From the NCBI GenBank assembly GCA_947500035.1, contig CANMQP010000011.1, positions 186,001-250,000 on the forward strand: DNA of 64,000 bases, given 5' to 3'. Origin of the DNA: an uncultured Kiloniellaceae bacterium (GTDB lineage Bacteria > Pseudomonadota > Alphaproteobacteria > Kiloniellales > Kiloniellaceae). A program made the translations under genes and the position numbers. Every line of letters starts with the position of its first letter. Positions within the stretch are counted from its first letter, which is position 1. Under the pieces are notes generated by a model. The model ran no database searches. It saw only the letters and a list, made by a program, of their open reading frames with translations, and had not been told where the DNA came from. Shown piece by piece: positions 18,834 to 25,901 of this stretch.

Positions 18834-19742
18834 ATGGAACAGCCGGTCCTGCGGCAGGCGCCCCTCGAAGAGTCCGCCAACATCATCGAAGAGATCAGGG
18901 CGCGTGGCCCGGCTTTGACACCGGCGGAGCGCAAGGTCGCCGGTGCGGTTCTCGACGATCCTGCCGCCGCCATGAAATCAAGCACCGCCGTTCTGGCCCG
19001 TAAAGCAGGGGTCAGCGACCCTACGGTCAACCGCTTTTGTCTGTCGCTGGGATGCGCGGGCTTTCCTGAATTGAAACTCCGCTTGGCGCAGAGCATTGCG
19101 CGTGGCGTGCCCTTCGTGAACCGGCATGTCTCCGCGGAGGACACGACCGAAACCTATGCCGGCAAGATCTTTGACGCCACGACCGCGGCACTGTCACGCG
19201 CGCAGGACCGGCTCGACATGGCGCAAATTGGTCAAGCGGTCGATGCGCTTGCGTCGGCGTCTAGAATTTCTTTCTTCGGGATCGGCGGTTCGGGTGCAGT
19301 GGCGGTCGACGCGCAACATAAGTTCGTCCGTCTCGACGTTCCTGCCATCGCACAGTCGGACATTGTCATGCAGCGCATGCAGTCTGCGGGTATGGATGAA
19401 GGGGACGTGGTGGTGTTCATTTCCAACACCGGCTGCACGATCTCCCTGATCGAGAACGCCCGGCTGGCCGCCAGCCGTGGCGCAAAGCTCCTGGCGCTGA
19501 CAGCGGCCGGGAGCCCTCTGGCAGATGTCTGCGATATCGTCATTGGTATCGACCCTGTCGAGGATGCCGACGTTTATGTTCCCATGGCGTCGCGGATCGT
19601 CCACCTGGTGATCCTCGACATTCTTGCGACCGGAGTGATTCTTGGTCGTGGGCCCGGCTTTCATGCCAGACTGGCCCGTATTAAGGAGAGTTTGCGCTCT
19701 GGCCGCACGGATTTGGCAGAGGGACGGATGATCGAGCTCTAA
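18834..19742 (+). CDS. hexR: HexR / RpiR-family transcriptional regulator
   Basis: About 302 residues. The N-terminal RpiR-type helix-turn-helix covers residues ~20-95 (LTPAERKVAGAVLDDP, STAVLARKAGVSDPTVNRFC, LGCAGFPELKLRLAQ). The C-terminal SIS sugar-phosphate domain begins near residue 140 (FFGIGGSGAVAVDAQHKFVRL, VVFISNTGCTISLIENARLA). HexR regulators bind KDPG and control ED genes. Here the gene closes the ED operon and HexR-type palindromes flank the operon promoter, so autoregulated feedback is the natural reading. Starts at 18813 (GTG), 18822 and 18834 are possible; GGAGGG four bases before 18834 decides it. Confidence 0.9.
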   Translation: MEQPVLRQAPLEESANIIEEIRARGPALTPAERKVAGAVLDDPAAAMKSSTAVLARKAGVSDPTVNRFCLSLGCAGFPELKLRLAQSIARGVPFVNRHVSAEDTTETYAGKIFDATTAALSRAQDRLDMAQIGQAVDALASASRISFFGIGGSGAVAVDAQHKFVRLDVPAIAQSDIVMQRMQSAGMDEGDVVVFISNTGCTISLIENARLAASRGAKLLALTAAGSPLADVCDIVIGIDPVEDADVYVPMASRIVHLVILDILATGVILGRGPGFHARLARIKESLRSGRTDLAEGRMIEL

Positions 19743-19764
19743 AAGCGAAATTTCTATCAGCTTG

Positions 19765-19798
19765 AGCCCGGATCTTGATCAAGCCCGGATCTTGATCA
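19765..19798. repeat. 17 bp tandem duplication at the end of a histidine kinase gene
   Basis: Two perfect adjacent copies of AGCCCGGATCTTGATCA. The second copy contains the stop codon of the minus-strand hybrid kinase. Each copy carries the palindrome TTGATCAA at its right end. It lies in the 53 bp between hexR and the convergent kinase gene. Confidence 0.85.
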
Positions 19799-22303
19799 AG
19801 CCCACGTCTTTGTCGCAGATCGTTCTTCGGAAGCTGTAGCTCTTTCACCGGCTTTTCTGGCCGTTCCAATGTATTCCTCAACCTTCTGGACCAGGCCGTG
19901 AATATCGATCGGTTTGGAAATGTAATCGTTCATGCCCGCTGCCAGGTATTCTTCGCGGTCGCCGCGGATGGCATTGGCGGTCATCGCGAGGATGGGGCAG
20001 TTTGCGACCGGCAAATCGAGCGCCCGAATGCGTTTGGTGGCTTCGACCCCGCCCATGACCGGCATGCGGATATCCATGAGAATGAGGTCATAGGGAAGCG
20101 TTTGAACGGCGCGGACCGCTTCACTTCCGTCCGCGACGGCATCTACGGCGTAGCCCGATGCTGTCAGCACTGTCATGGCCAGGCGCTGGTTGGTCGCGTT
20201 GTCTTCGACAATGAGTATGCGTTGCGCAGCGTCGCCCGGCTTGCTGCTGTCGATGAGATTCGATGCCGGTGCAGCGGGCGTGGGCAACTTGAGGCTTGCG
20301 TCGGCAGCGGGCGCGCCGGCACTAGGCTCGTCGGCCGTAAGCAGGCGCTGCATAATGCTCAGAACCTTGTCCTGGTGCACGGGCTTCGGACAGCTGGCGT
20401 CGAAGCCAAGCACCCTGGCCTGCTGATCTGTCGTCATGCCTGATGAAGACGAGAGGATCAGTTTCATCTCACGCAGCTTCGGCTCGGCACGGATCAGTTT
20501 GGCGAGGGCGAGACCGTCGGTCTCAGGCATCATGTGGTCGATGATGGCAAGCTCGAAAGCTGCGCCCCTCTCCTGTGCTTCCGACAAAAGCTTCATTGCG
20601 CTGCGGCCGTCCGATGCCAGTTCGGCGACAACTGCATGGCTCTGAAGCTGCAGCTTAAAAATGCGCCGGTTGAGAGCGTTGTCATCCACCACCAGCACTT
20701 TGCGGCCGGTGAGTTCTTCCGGAGTGGCTTCGACGACCCGTCTCGCCGTCGAATCGGCCTCACCCAGCCGGAAGGTCACCCAGAAGCTGCTGCCCTGGTC
20801 CGGTGTGCTCTCAACGCCGATCTGGCCACCCATCATCGCGGCCAGTTTCTTGCAGATCGCGAGACCGAGGCCCGAACCTTCATATTTGCGGTCGGATCCA
20901 TCGTCGACCTGCACGAAACGTTTAAATATGTCATCGAGTTTTTCAGGAGGGATGCCGACCCCGGTATCGGTCACCGTGATCCGGATGTCGCGCGCGTCCT
21001 CGCGTGACTCGCCGTTCTCCGTAACTTCGATCGCAATGGCACCGCTGGGGGTAAACTTGATGGCGTTGCCGACCAGGTTAAGCAGAATTTGCCGGACCCG
21101 CCCGGCGTCACCGTTCAAACACCTGGGCAAGTTCGGGTCGATGTAGGTGCTGAGCTCCAGGCGGTTCGTATAGGCGCGCGGCCCCATGAGGTTGACCACG
21201 CTCTTAACCACGTCACGCAGGTCGAAGTCGGTTTCCTCGAGTTCCAGGGAGCCCGCCTCGATCTTGGAGATATCGAGAATATCGTTGAGCAGACCGAGCA
21301 AAGCCTCGCCCGAGGTGTAAATCGTTTCGGCGTAGTCTTTCTGCTTTTCCTCCAGGTCGGAGCGCATGAGCAGGTTCGCAAAGCCCATGATGCCGTTCAT
21401 CGGCGTGCGCAGCTCGTGACTCATGACGGCAAGAAAACTGCGCTTGGCTTCCTCGGCGGCGATCGCGCGGTCGCGCTCCTGTGTGATGGCCCGTTGACTG
21501 TCGACGACCGCCTGCTCCAAAGGGGCAAAAATCACCAGCGTGTTGAAGATCAGGGCGCAAACGATCGCCAAGGCCGTTGCGAAGAGAATATAAAGGATGA
21601 GAGACGCGCCTGATGTGAGTGCATCGTCGATAATGGGTGCGATGGTGTGAAAGACAGGACTGATCTCTGCGGAGACAAGATCCTCAAGCGCGCCCGAGGC
21701 CGCGCGGCTCGCCGGGCCACTCTGATCTTCAGCCTCGACGATCACGGCGGCGAGCTCCAGGACCTCGCCGATCAGCTCTTCCAGCTCAGGCCCTTCATCG
21801 CCGACACCCTCTTCCCAGACCATTGCGAGGCTGCCCGGCATTTCCCGGCCGGTCAGATTGACATGCGAAATTTCCTCATCGAGATTTTCGAACATGCGGT
21901 GCGCGAGCAGGTCCCAGTGCGCTTCTTCTGAGTCGGTCTCGGCGTCGTCGTCGATCTCACTCACGCCGTCCGGGTCGGCGTTTCTGATTGCCGTGAAGAC
22001 AATCACCAGTTCTTCAAAGGCTTGTACCAGGTCCGATTGCCGGGGTGTCGGCCCCTGCCCGGCGTCTTTCGCACCTTCGTCGCTCAGGTTAACCGTGCGC
22101 TGAACCTCGGCGCGCAGATGATGTGTCGCCTCGGTGAGCTGGCTGAAAGCCCTGGCGAAATGCGCGTCGCTCTGCAGGGAACCAACAACGGACCAGCCAC
22201 CAATGATGCACAGCAGCAAAGCCGCCAGGATCGCGATTTTTGCGGTCCAGTAGCGTTTCCGGAGGTATTCTCGTGTAATCGAGCCCGGCATGTTCCAGAG
22301 CAT
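19796..22303 (-). CDS. Hybrid sensor histidine kinase with two receiver domains
   Basis: About 835 residues. A transmembrane helix near the N-terminus (IAILAALLLCIIGGWSVVG), a ~190-residue periplasmic region rich in acidic residues, and a second helix (LILYILFATALAIVCALIFNTLVIF) anchor it. HisKA follows (SFLAVMSHELRTPMNG, His near residue 295), then HATPase (GNAIKFTP, DTGVGIP, YEGSGLGLAICKKL). Receiver 1 is at ~535-660 (VVDDNALNRR, acceptor Asp in IIDHMMPETDG) and receiver 2 at ~690-815 (VEDNATNQR, MDIRMPVMGG). There is no Hpt domain or output regulator nearby. The frame also has a TTG start at 22348; ATG 22303 is preferred. Confidence 0.9.
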   Translation of the reverse strand: MLWNMPGSITREYLRKRYWTAKIAILAALLLCIIGGWSVVGSLQSDAHFARAFSQLTEATHHLRAEVQRTVNLSDEGAKDAGQGPTPRQSDLVQAFEELVIVFTAIRNADPDGVSEIDDDAETDSEEAHWDLLAHRMFENLDEEISHVNLTGREMPGSLAMVWEEGVGDEGPELEELIGEVLELAAVIVEAEDQSGPASRAASGALEDLVSAEISPVFHTIAPIIDDALTSGASLILYILFATALAIVCALIFNTLVIFAPLEQAVVDSQRAITQERDRAIAAEEAKRSFLAVMSHELRTPMNGIMGFANLLMRSDLEEKQKDYAETIYTSGEALLGLLNDILDISKIEAGSLELEETDFDLRDVVKSVVNLMGPRAYTNRLELSTYIDPNLPRCLNGDAGRVRQILLNLVGNAIKFTPSGAIAIEVTENGESREDARDIRITVTDTGVGIPPEKLDDIFKRFVQVDDGSDRKYEGSGLGLAICKKLAAMMGGQIGVESTPDQGSSFWVTFRLGEADSTARRVVEATPEELTGRKVLVVDDNALNRRIFKLQLQSHAVVAELASDGRSAMKLLSEAQERGAAFELAIIDHMMPETDGLALAKLIRAEPKLREMKLILSSSSGMTTDQQARVLGFDASCPKPVHQDKVLSIMQRLLTADEPSAGAPAADASLKLPTPAAPASNLIDSSKPGDAAQRILIVEDNATNQRLAMTVLTASGYAVDAVADGSEAVRAVQTLPYDLILMDIRMPVMGGVEATKRIRALDLPVANCPILAMTANAIRGDREEYLAAGMNDYISKPIDIHGLVQKVEEYIGTARKAGERATASEERSATKTWA

Positions 22304-22447
22304 CCTCGAGGGCAGATTTGTGTCTTGAGCGCTCCAGTTTGAGCGCAATTATGTTAAAAGACCTATAAACCCTTGCTCTGGCTGGAATTTTCTCTTTCAA
22401 GTTGTTTCGGGCCGGGTGGTCATGGCTATCTTTGAGCTTCAGTCTGC

Positions 22448-22741
22448 CTATGACCCATCCCTGTTGTCGCCGCCGCCTCCTTCGAGGGCAGCGCCGGTTT
22501 CCTTCCCGTGGCAAACCGGAACGATCTCGAACTCGACCAAATCCGACCATTCCGCGACCCAACGCTGCAGGAGAGTGACGTCGTCGCAGGCCATGACCTG
22601 AAAACAGCGGTCCAGATCGGCACTGACCCAGCTATCGATGAATGTCAGGCCCTCTGGCATCATGCGGCCCTTTTCCGAAAAGCGCCGGTATACCGCTTTC
22701 GCGTCCTGGTTCCGAAAGCGTTCGATGATCATGAATTGCAT
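22448..22741 (-). CDS. DUF3303 family small protein
   Basis: 97 residues. MQFMIIERFRNQDAKAVYRRFSEKGRMMPEGLTFIDSWV and DLDRCFQVMACDDVTLLQRWVAEWSDLVEFEIVPV match the family pattern of DUF3303, a ferredoxin-like dimeric alpha-beta barrel fold of unknown function. The last ~15 residues (Gly-rich) vary in the family. AGGGGAG lies six bases before the ATG. It stands alone between the hybrid kinase and the lipoprotein gene. Confidence 0.78.
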   Translation of the reverse strand: MQFMIIERFRNQDAKAVYRRFSEKGRMMPEGLTFIDSWVSADLDRCFQVMACDDVTLLQRWVAEWSDLVEFEIVPVCHGKETGAALEGGGGDNRDGS

Positions 22742-22850
22742 GGCGGCTCCCCTTAATGCGATCCGGCTACCCTAACACAGGGCTGCTGGGATTTAGCTTC
22801 TGCTTGGGCGCGCCGTTTCCGGGCCGAGACCTGCCGGTTTGTGGCTTTTT

Positions 22851-23453
22851 TTAACCGGCTTCGGGGTCCGGCCTCACGATCAGCGGTTCCAGCCGCTTGA
22901 TGACATCGCGGGCATTGTAGGTGTGATCGTCGTTCTCCGGTAACGTCCTGCCCGGTTTGTTTTCGGAAAACACGATGATGTTGGCGATTGCCTGATAACT
23001 GGTCACGGGATGGCTGCTTACCGTCGTGTATGAATAGGAAAGACCGCCATAACCATGGCGATGACGCAGAGATCGCCCGCCGTAAAACCCGTAATAGCCG
23101 GGCGCTGCGCCAAAGCTGTTGTAATAGTTTGTGGTGGATTCCAGATCCTGGTCGACCATCCGAAAGTGATCGTATCCGCGCTGCAGGGTGAGTTCCGCAG
23201 CCCGATAAAGCAGATAGGTCTCGACTGTCTCGCGGGGGGTCAGGGAATTGCCGGAAAACGAGACCCGAAAGCGGTCTTTTTCCGTTTGAAGTTCACTGTA
23301 TCCCTTGCCGTCCACTGCAGGACCATAGGGAGTCGCTGTGCTGCAGCCTGCAAGCAAAAGGCCGCTCGCGACAAACACCACGAGCATCTTGAGGATGCGT
23401 GACCTGCTTTTTCTCCGGTGCGACCCTGTATGAAGGTAACCTTGCTGAAGCAC
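22851..23453 (-). CDS. CC0125/CC1285-type lipoprotein
   Basis: About 200 residues. A basic n-region (SHRRKSRSRILK) is followed by a hydrophobic core and lipobox LLLAGC, so the mature protein is lipidated. The mature part contains GKGYSELQTEKDRFRVSFSGNSLTPRETVETYLLYRAAELTLQRGYDHFRMVDQDLE, the core of the CC0125/CC1285 lipoprotein family. A Gly/Tyr-rich segment follows (APGYYGFYGGRSLRHRHGYGG). Function unknown. GTG 23453 is chosen because GGGGG lies eight bases upstream; the frame also has a TTG at 23492. It is the last gene behind exbB-exbD-exbD on this strand, 64 bp away. Confidence 0.72.
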   Translation of the reverse strand: MLQQGYLHTGSHRRKSRSRILKMLVVFVASGLLLAGCSTATPYGPAVDGKGYSELQTEKDRFRVSFSGNSLTPRETVETYLLYRAAELTLQRGYDHFRMVDQDLESTTNYYNSFGAAPGYYGFYGGRSLRHRHGYGGLSYSYTTVSSHPVTSYQAIANIIVFSENKPGRTLPENDDHTYNARDVIKRLEPLIVRPDPEAG

Positions 23454-23517
23454 TTTCTGTACCCCCGTCTCATCCTTAAGTGATGGCGGCAAGTTGAGTC
23501 TTCAAGCGCGTGGCTGC

Positions 23518-23934
23518 TCAGGTTTCGGGAACCGTGAGTAGCTTAAGCCTTTGAAAGCCGGCCTCGCGCAGCTGCTGCATCAGTTTTACGACGCGATTGG
23601 CCGGCGTTCCGCCATCTGTTTTCAGGCGAAGATTCGGCCTTGCGGAGTCTGTTTGGGCTTTGAGACGTTGGGTAGCGGCTTCAATGACGCCTTCCTCGGA
23701 CATCTCGACGCCATCCAGTGCGAAACGTCCGTCGGCCGAGACCAGGATGAGCATGTCCTGTGGACTGTTCTGGCCTTCACTTTGGGATTTCGGCGGATCA
23801 ATGGCGAAGGGGTCACCCGCCGCCAGGTGGCCGGCCAGCATGAAAAATATCAGCAGCAGAAACACGACGTTGATCAGGGGCAGAACGCCGTCGTCGCTGT
23901 TTCTCGATCTTCCGCTGTGTTGCCGAAACTGCAT
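23518..23934 (-). CDS. exbD: ExbD/TolR-family biopolymer transport protein (second copy)
   Basis: 138 residues. A short cytoplasmic tail, then one transmembrane helix with the proton-carrying Asp replaced: GVLPLINVVFLLLIFFMLAGHL has Asn where family members normally have Asp (PLIDVVF). The periplasmic domain follows (DMLILVSADGRFALDGVEM, NLRLKTDGGTPANRVVKLMQQLREAGFQRLKLLT). If the neighbouring ExbD supplies the Asp, this copy may be structural. It is encoded 19 bp after the first exbD and is cotranscribed. Confidence 0.85.
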   Translation of the reverse strand: MQFRQHSGRSRNSDDGVLPLINVVFLLLIFFMLAGHLAAGDPFAIDPPKSQSEGQNSPQDMLILVSADGRFALDGVEMSEEGVIEAATQRLKAQTDSARPNLRLKTDGGTPANRVVKLMQQLREAGFQRLKLLTVPET

Positions 23935-23953
23935 TTAGTCTTGCTGTCCCTTT

Positions 23954-24391
23954 TCAGTTTGCGGAAGGCGCGATGAGTGAGAGGTCGGTGACCCCGGCGG
24001 CGGAAAGACTGTCGAGCAGTGTGACCGTTTCCTGCATCACGACGCCATCGGCCGGTCTGACAAGAATTCGCTGTTCCGGGTCTTTCGCGAGCAATTCGCG
24101 GACCCGCAGGATCAGCGCTTCAGGAGAAAGCGCTTCTCCGGAGAGCCTCAGGCCATCTGGGCGGATGTCGATCAGCAGCGAGCCTTCCAGGCGCTCGCCG
24201 CCTTGGTTCGTTCCGGGCGTGTTGAGTTCGATGGAGCGCCAGTCGAGGAATGACGATGCCAGCATGAAGAACACCAGCAGGATAAAGACGACATCGATCA
24301 GGGGCGTCAGGCTGATGAGCTGGCGCCGCCGTGGCCTGCGCGCCAGGCGATTACTCGCCGGCGGCGATGGCGCGTATGCCTGCAGGCGCAT
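23954..24391 (-). CDS. exbD: ExbD/TolR-family biopolymer transport protein (first copy)
   Basis: About 145 residues. The transmembrane helix LTPLIDVVFILLVFFMLASSFL keeps the essential Asp that carries protons through the ExbB channel. The periplasmic domain includes SLLIDIRPDGLRLSGEAL and ILVRPADGVVMQETVTLLDSLSAAGVTDLSLIAP. The frame runs up to 24487, but ATG 24391 has an AGGA site seven bases upstream and gives normal length. It overlaps the end of exbB by 41 bp, indicating tight coupling. ATG 24412 is an alternative. Confidence 0.88.
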   Translation of the reverse strand: MRLQAYAPSPPASNRLARRPRRRQLISLTPLIDVVFILLVFFMLASSFLDWRSIELNTPGTNQGGERLEGSLLIDIRPDGLRLSGEALSPEALILRVRELLAKDPEQRILVRPADGVVMQETVTLLDSLSAAGVTDLSLIAPSAN

Positions 24392-25145
24392 TGGCGTTGT
24401 CCTGTTGATCATGGTCGGCCGGATTGTCGGCCGGACTGCCCGCCAGACTTCCGGCGAGGCTTTCCGTAAAGACCTGGGTGATGGCATCTTCCATGGCGTG
24501 GGCTGTTCGTTCGACCCGCCGCTCGAGCCAGTTCAGGATCGCGACGACCGGGATCGCGACGGCGAGGCCCGCCGCCGTCGTCAGCAGGGCCGCCCAGATT
24601 CCCCCTGAGAGAATTGCGGGATTAACCTGGTTTCCGGCCTGTTCAAGCTGACGGAAAGCCTCGATCATGCCCAGGACCGTCCCGAAGAGACCCAGAAGAG
24701 GCGCCAGACTGGCGATGACTTCCAGCGGCCTGAAGCCGACACGCAAGTCTTCAAGCAGACTGCTGCCATGACGCATCACCTCTTCGCGGACTTTCTGCTC
24801 GGCCAGATCGCCGCGGCTTTGACCCTGGATCGCGAGGGAGACGACCTGCGAAAGTGGGCTGCGGGCGTTTTGGAGAGACTGCAGGGCTTCGCGGATCCGG
24901 CCTTGCCGATAGAGGGCGACGGCCTGCAAGCCTTGGCGGCGTTCGCCGATCCGGGTGCTCTGAAATTGCCAGAGTTTCAAGAGAACGATTGCAAAGGCGA
25001 ACACGGACATCGCGATCAGGATCATCACGACCGGGCCGCCGGCCTCGAGGTAGGTCAGCAAATCTTCGAAACGTCCGGCATCGCTGAGCGCGTTCTCTGG
25101 GAGGTCGCCGGCCGCTCCAGGCGCGGTTTCCGTCTGCTCGTCCAT
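24351..25145 (-). CDS. exbB: ExbB/MotA/TolQ-family proton channel
   Basis: 264 residues with the family layout: an N-terminal transmembrane helix (YLEAGGPVVMILIAMSVFAFAIVLLKLW), a long cytoplasmic loop, and two further helices (LEVIASLAPLLGLFGTVLGMIEAF and ILSGGIWAALLTTAAGLAVAIPVVAILNWLERRVER). ExbB pentamers surround ExbD helices and use the proton motive force to drive TonB-like transducers or related systems. No tonB gene is visible in the window. Here the partners are two ExbD proteins and a lipoprotein downstream. It lies 46 bp after the secreted-protein gene at 25192-25719. Confidence 0.93.
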   Translation of the reverse strand: MDEQTETAPGAAGDLPENALSDAGRFEDLLTYLEAGGPVVMILIAMSVFAFAIVLLKLWQFQSTRIGERRQGLQAVALYRQGRIREALQSLQNARSPLSQVVSLAIQGQSRGDLAEQKVREEVMRHGSSLLEDLRVGFRPLEVIASLAPLLGLFGTVLGMIEAFRQLEQAGNQVNPAILSGGIWAALLTTAAGLAVAIPVVAILNWLERRVERTAHAMEDAITQVFTESLAGSLAGSPADNPADHDQQDNANAPAGIRAIAAGE

Positions 25146-25191
25146 AATTTAGCTAAGCCTCTGTAAAAGTCTTTTTCGCGGGTTGTGAAGG

Positions 25192-25719
25192 TTATTTGAT
25201 AAAGGGCACCGCGCCGCGGGCGGTTGTCGAGATCATGGCCAGACAGTCGCTGCGCGCGCCATCGCCGTCGTCGCAGGCCGTGAGCCTATTCAGCAAAACG
25301 CGGCCGATGGCACCGCAAGGCAACCTCGCGATATCGAAAACTTTCAAACTGGTCTTGTCCTTCGGCAAGGGGGCAGCCTCCACGGCAAGCCGCTTGGCCA
25401 CCACACCCTCGCTGTCGAACAGAACCAAATCGAGTTTCAGGCTCTTGAAGGAGGCTGGGCTCCGGTTCTCCAGCAGCAGGTAAGCCCGGCAGGCATTCTC
25501 CGATGCTTCAAGCTTATTCAGCTCGATTTTGATCTCTGGTGCAGTCTCCGGTGCAGTCTCCGGTGCAGTCTTCGGCTGGGTCTCTTGCGCAGTGCCTGGC
25601 GCACTCTCCGATCTGGCGGACGACCAGGGCGTCAATGCGATGACGACAGCGGCCAGGAGAACGAACCCTATCGCGGAACGCGTCACGATCATTGCTGTTG
25701 AAGCACTTCTCTTTTCCAT
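25192..25719 (-). CDS. Putative periplasmic protein in the exb operon
   Basis: About 175 residues. A basic start (MEKRSAS) and a hydrophobic segment (AIGFVLLAAVVIALTPW) form a signal peptide or anchor. A low-complexity linker with TAPE repeats follows, then a beta-rich domain (AYLLLENRSPASFKSLKLDLVLFDSEGVVAKRLAVEAAPLP) resembling an Ig-like or fibronectin-like fold. Four Cys residues lie in the mature part and could form two disulfides. I do not recognise a named family. The frame extends to 25959, but ATG 25719 gives the signal peptide. It is the first gene of the exbB-exbD-exbD-lipoprotein unit. Confidence 0.68.
   Translation of the reverse strand: MEKRSASTAMIVTRSAIGFVLLAAVVIALTPWSSARSESAPGTAQETQPKTAPETAPETAPEIKIELNKLEASENACRAYLLLENRSPASFKSLKLDLVLFDSEGVVAKRLAVEAAPLPKDKTSLKVFDIARLPCGAIGRVLLNRLTACDDGDGARSDCLAMISTTARGAVPFIK
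25536..25571. repeat. 12 bp tandem repeat coding a Pro/Glu linker
   Basis: Three near-identical 12 bp copies (CYGGTGCAGTCT, first base C), followed by three more degenerate units to 25607. They encode TAPE repeats in the minus-strand periplasmic protein. The unit is a multiple of three, so copy-number change would only alter linker length. Confidence 0.8.
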
Positions 25720-25737
25720 ACGCTGATCTATCGCATA

Positions 25738-25757
25738 TATGCGAGTGATTCTCAATC
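25738..25757. promoter_or_regulatory. Candidate Fur/Irr-type iron box upstream of the exb operon
   Basis: Read on the minus strand the site is GATTGAGAATCACTCGCATA. Its left half TGAGAAT-CA matches common Fur boxes (seven of the first nine core bases), while the right half is weaker. A perfect palindrome TCGCATATATGCGA (25731-25744) overlaps it. It lies about 20 bp before the start of the first exb operon gene. Iron control would suit an ExbBD system. Confidence 0.4.
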
Positions 25758-25901
25758 GCGAAATAAACCGAATCGAAAGCAGTGCCGCGATACAAATTAT
25801 CGCGAGCTTTTGCCAATTTCGGCGCAAGGACATGTATAAGTTTTCACGACCTGATAGTCTCCAACGTCGCGGAAATAGTATCCAAGAGAAATTTATTCGA
25901 A

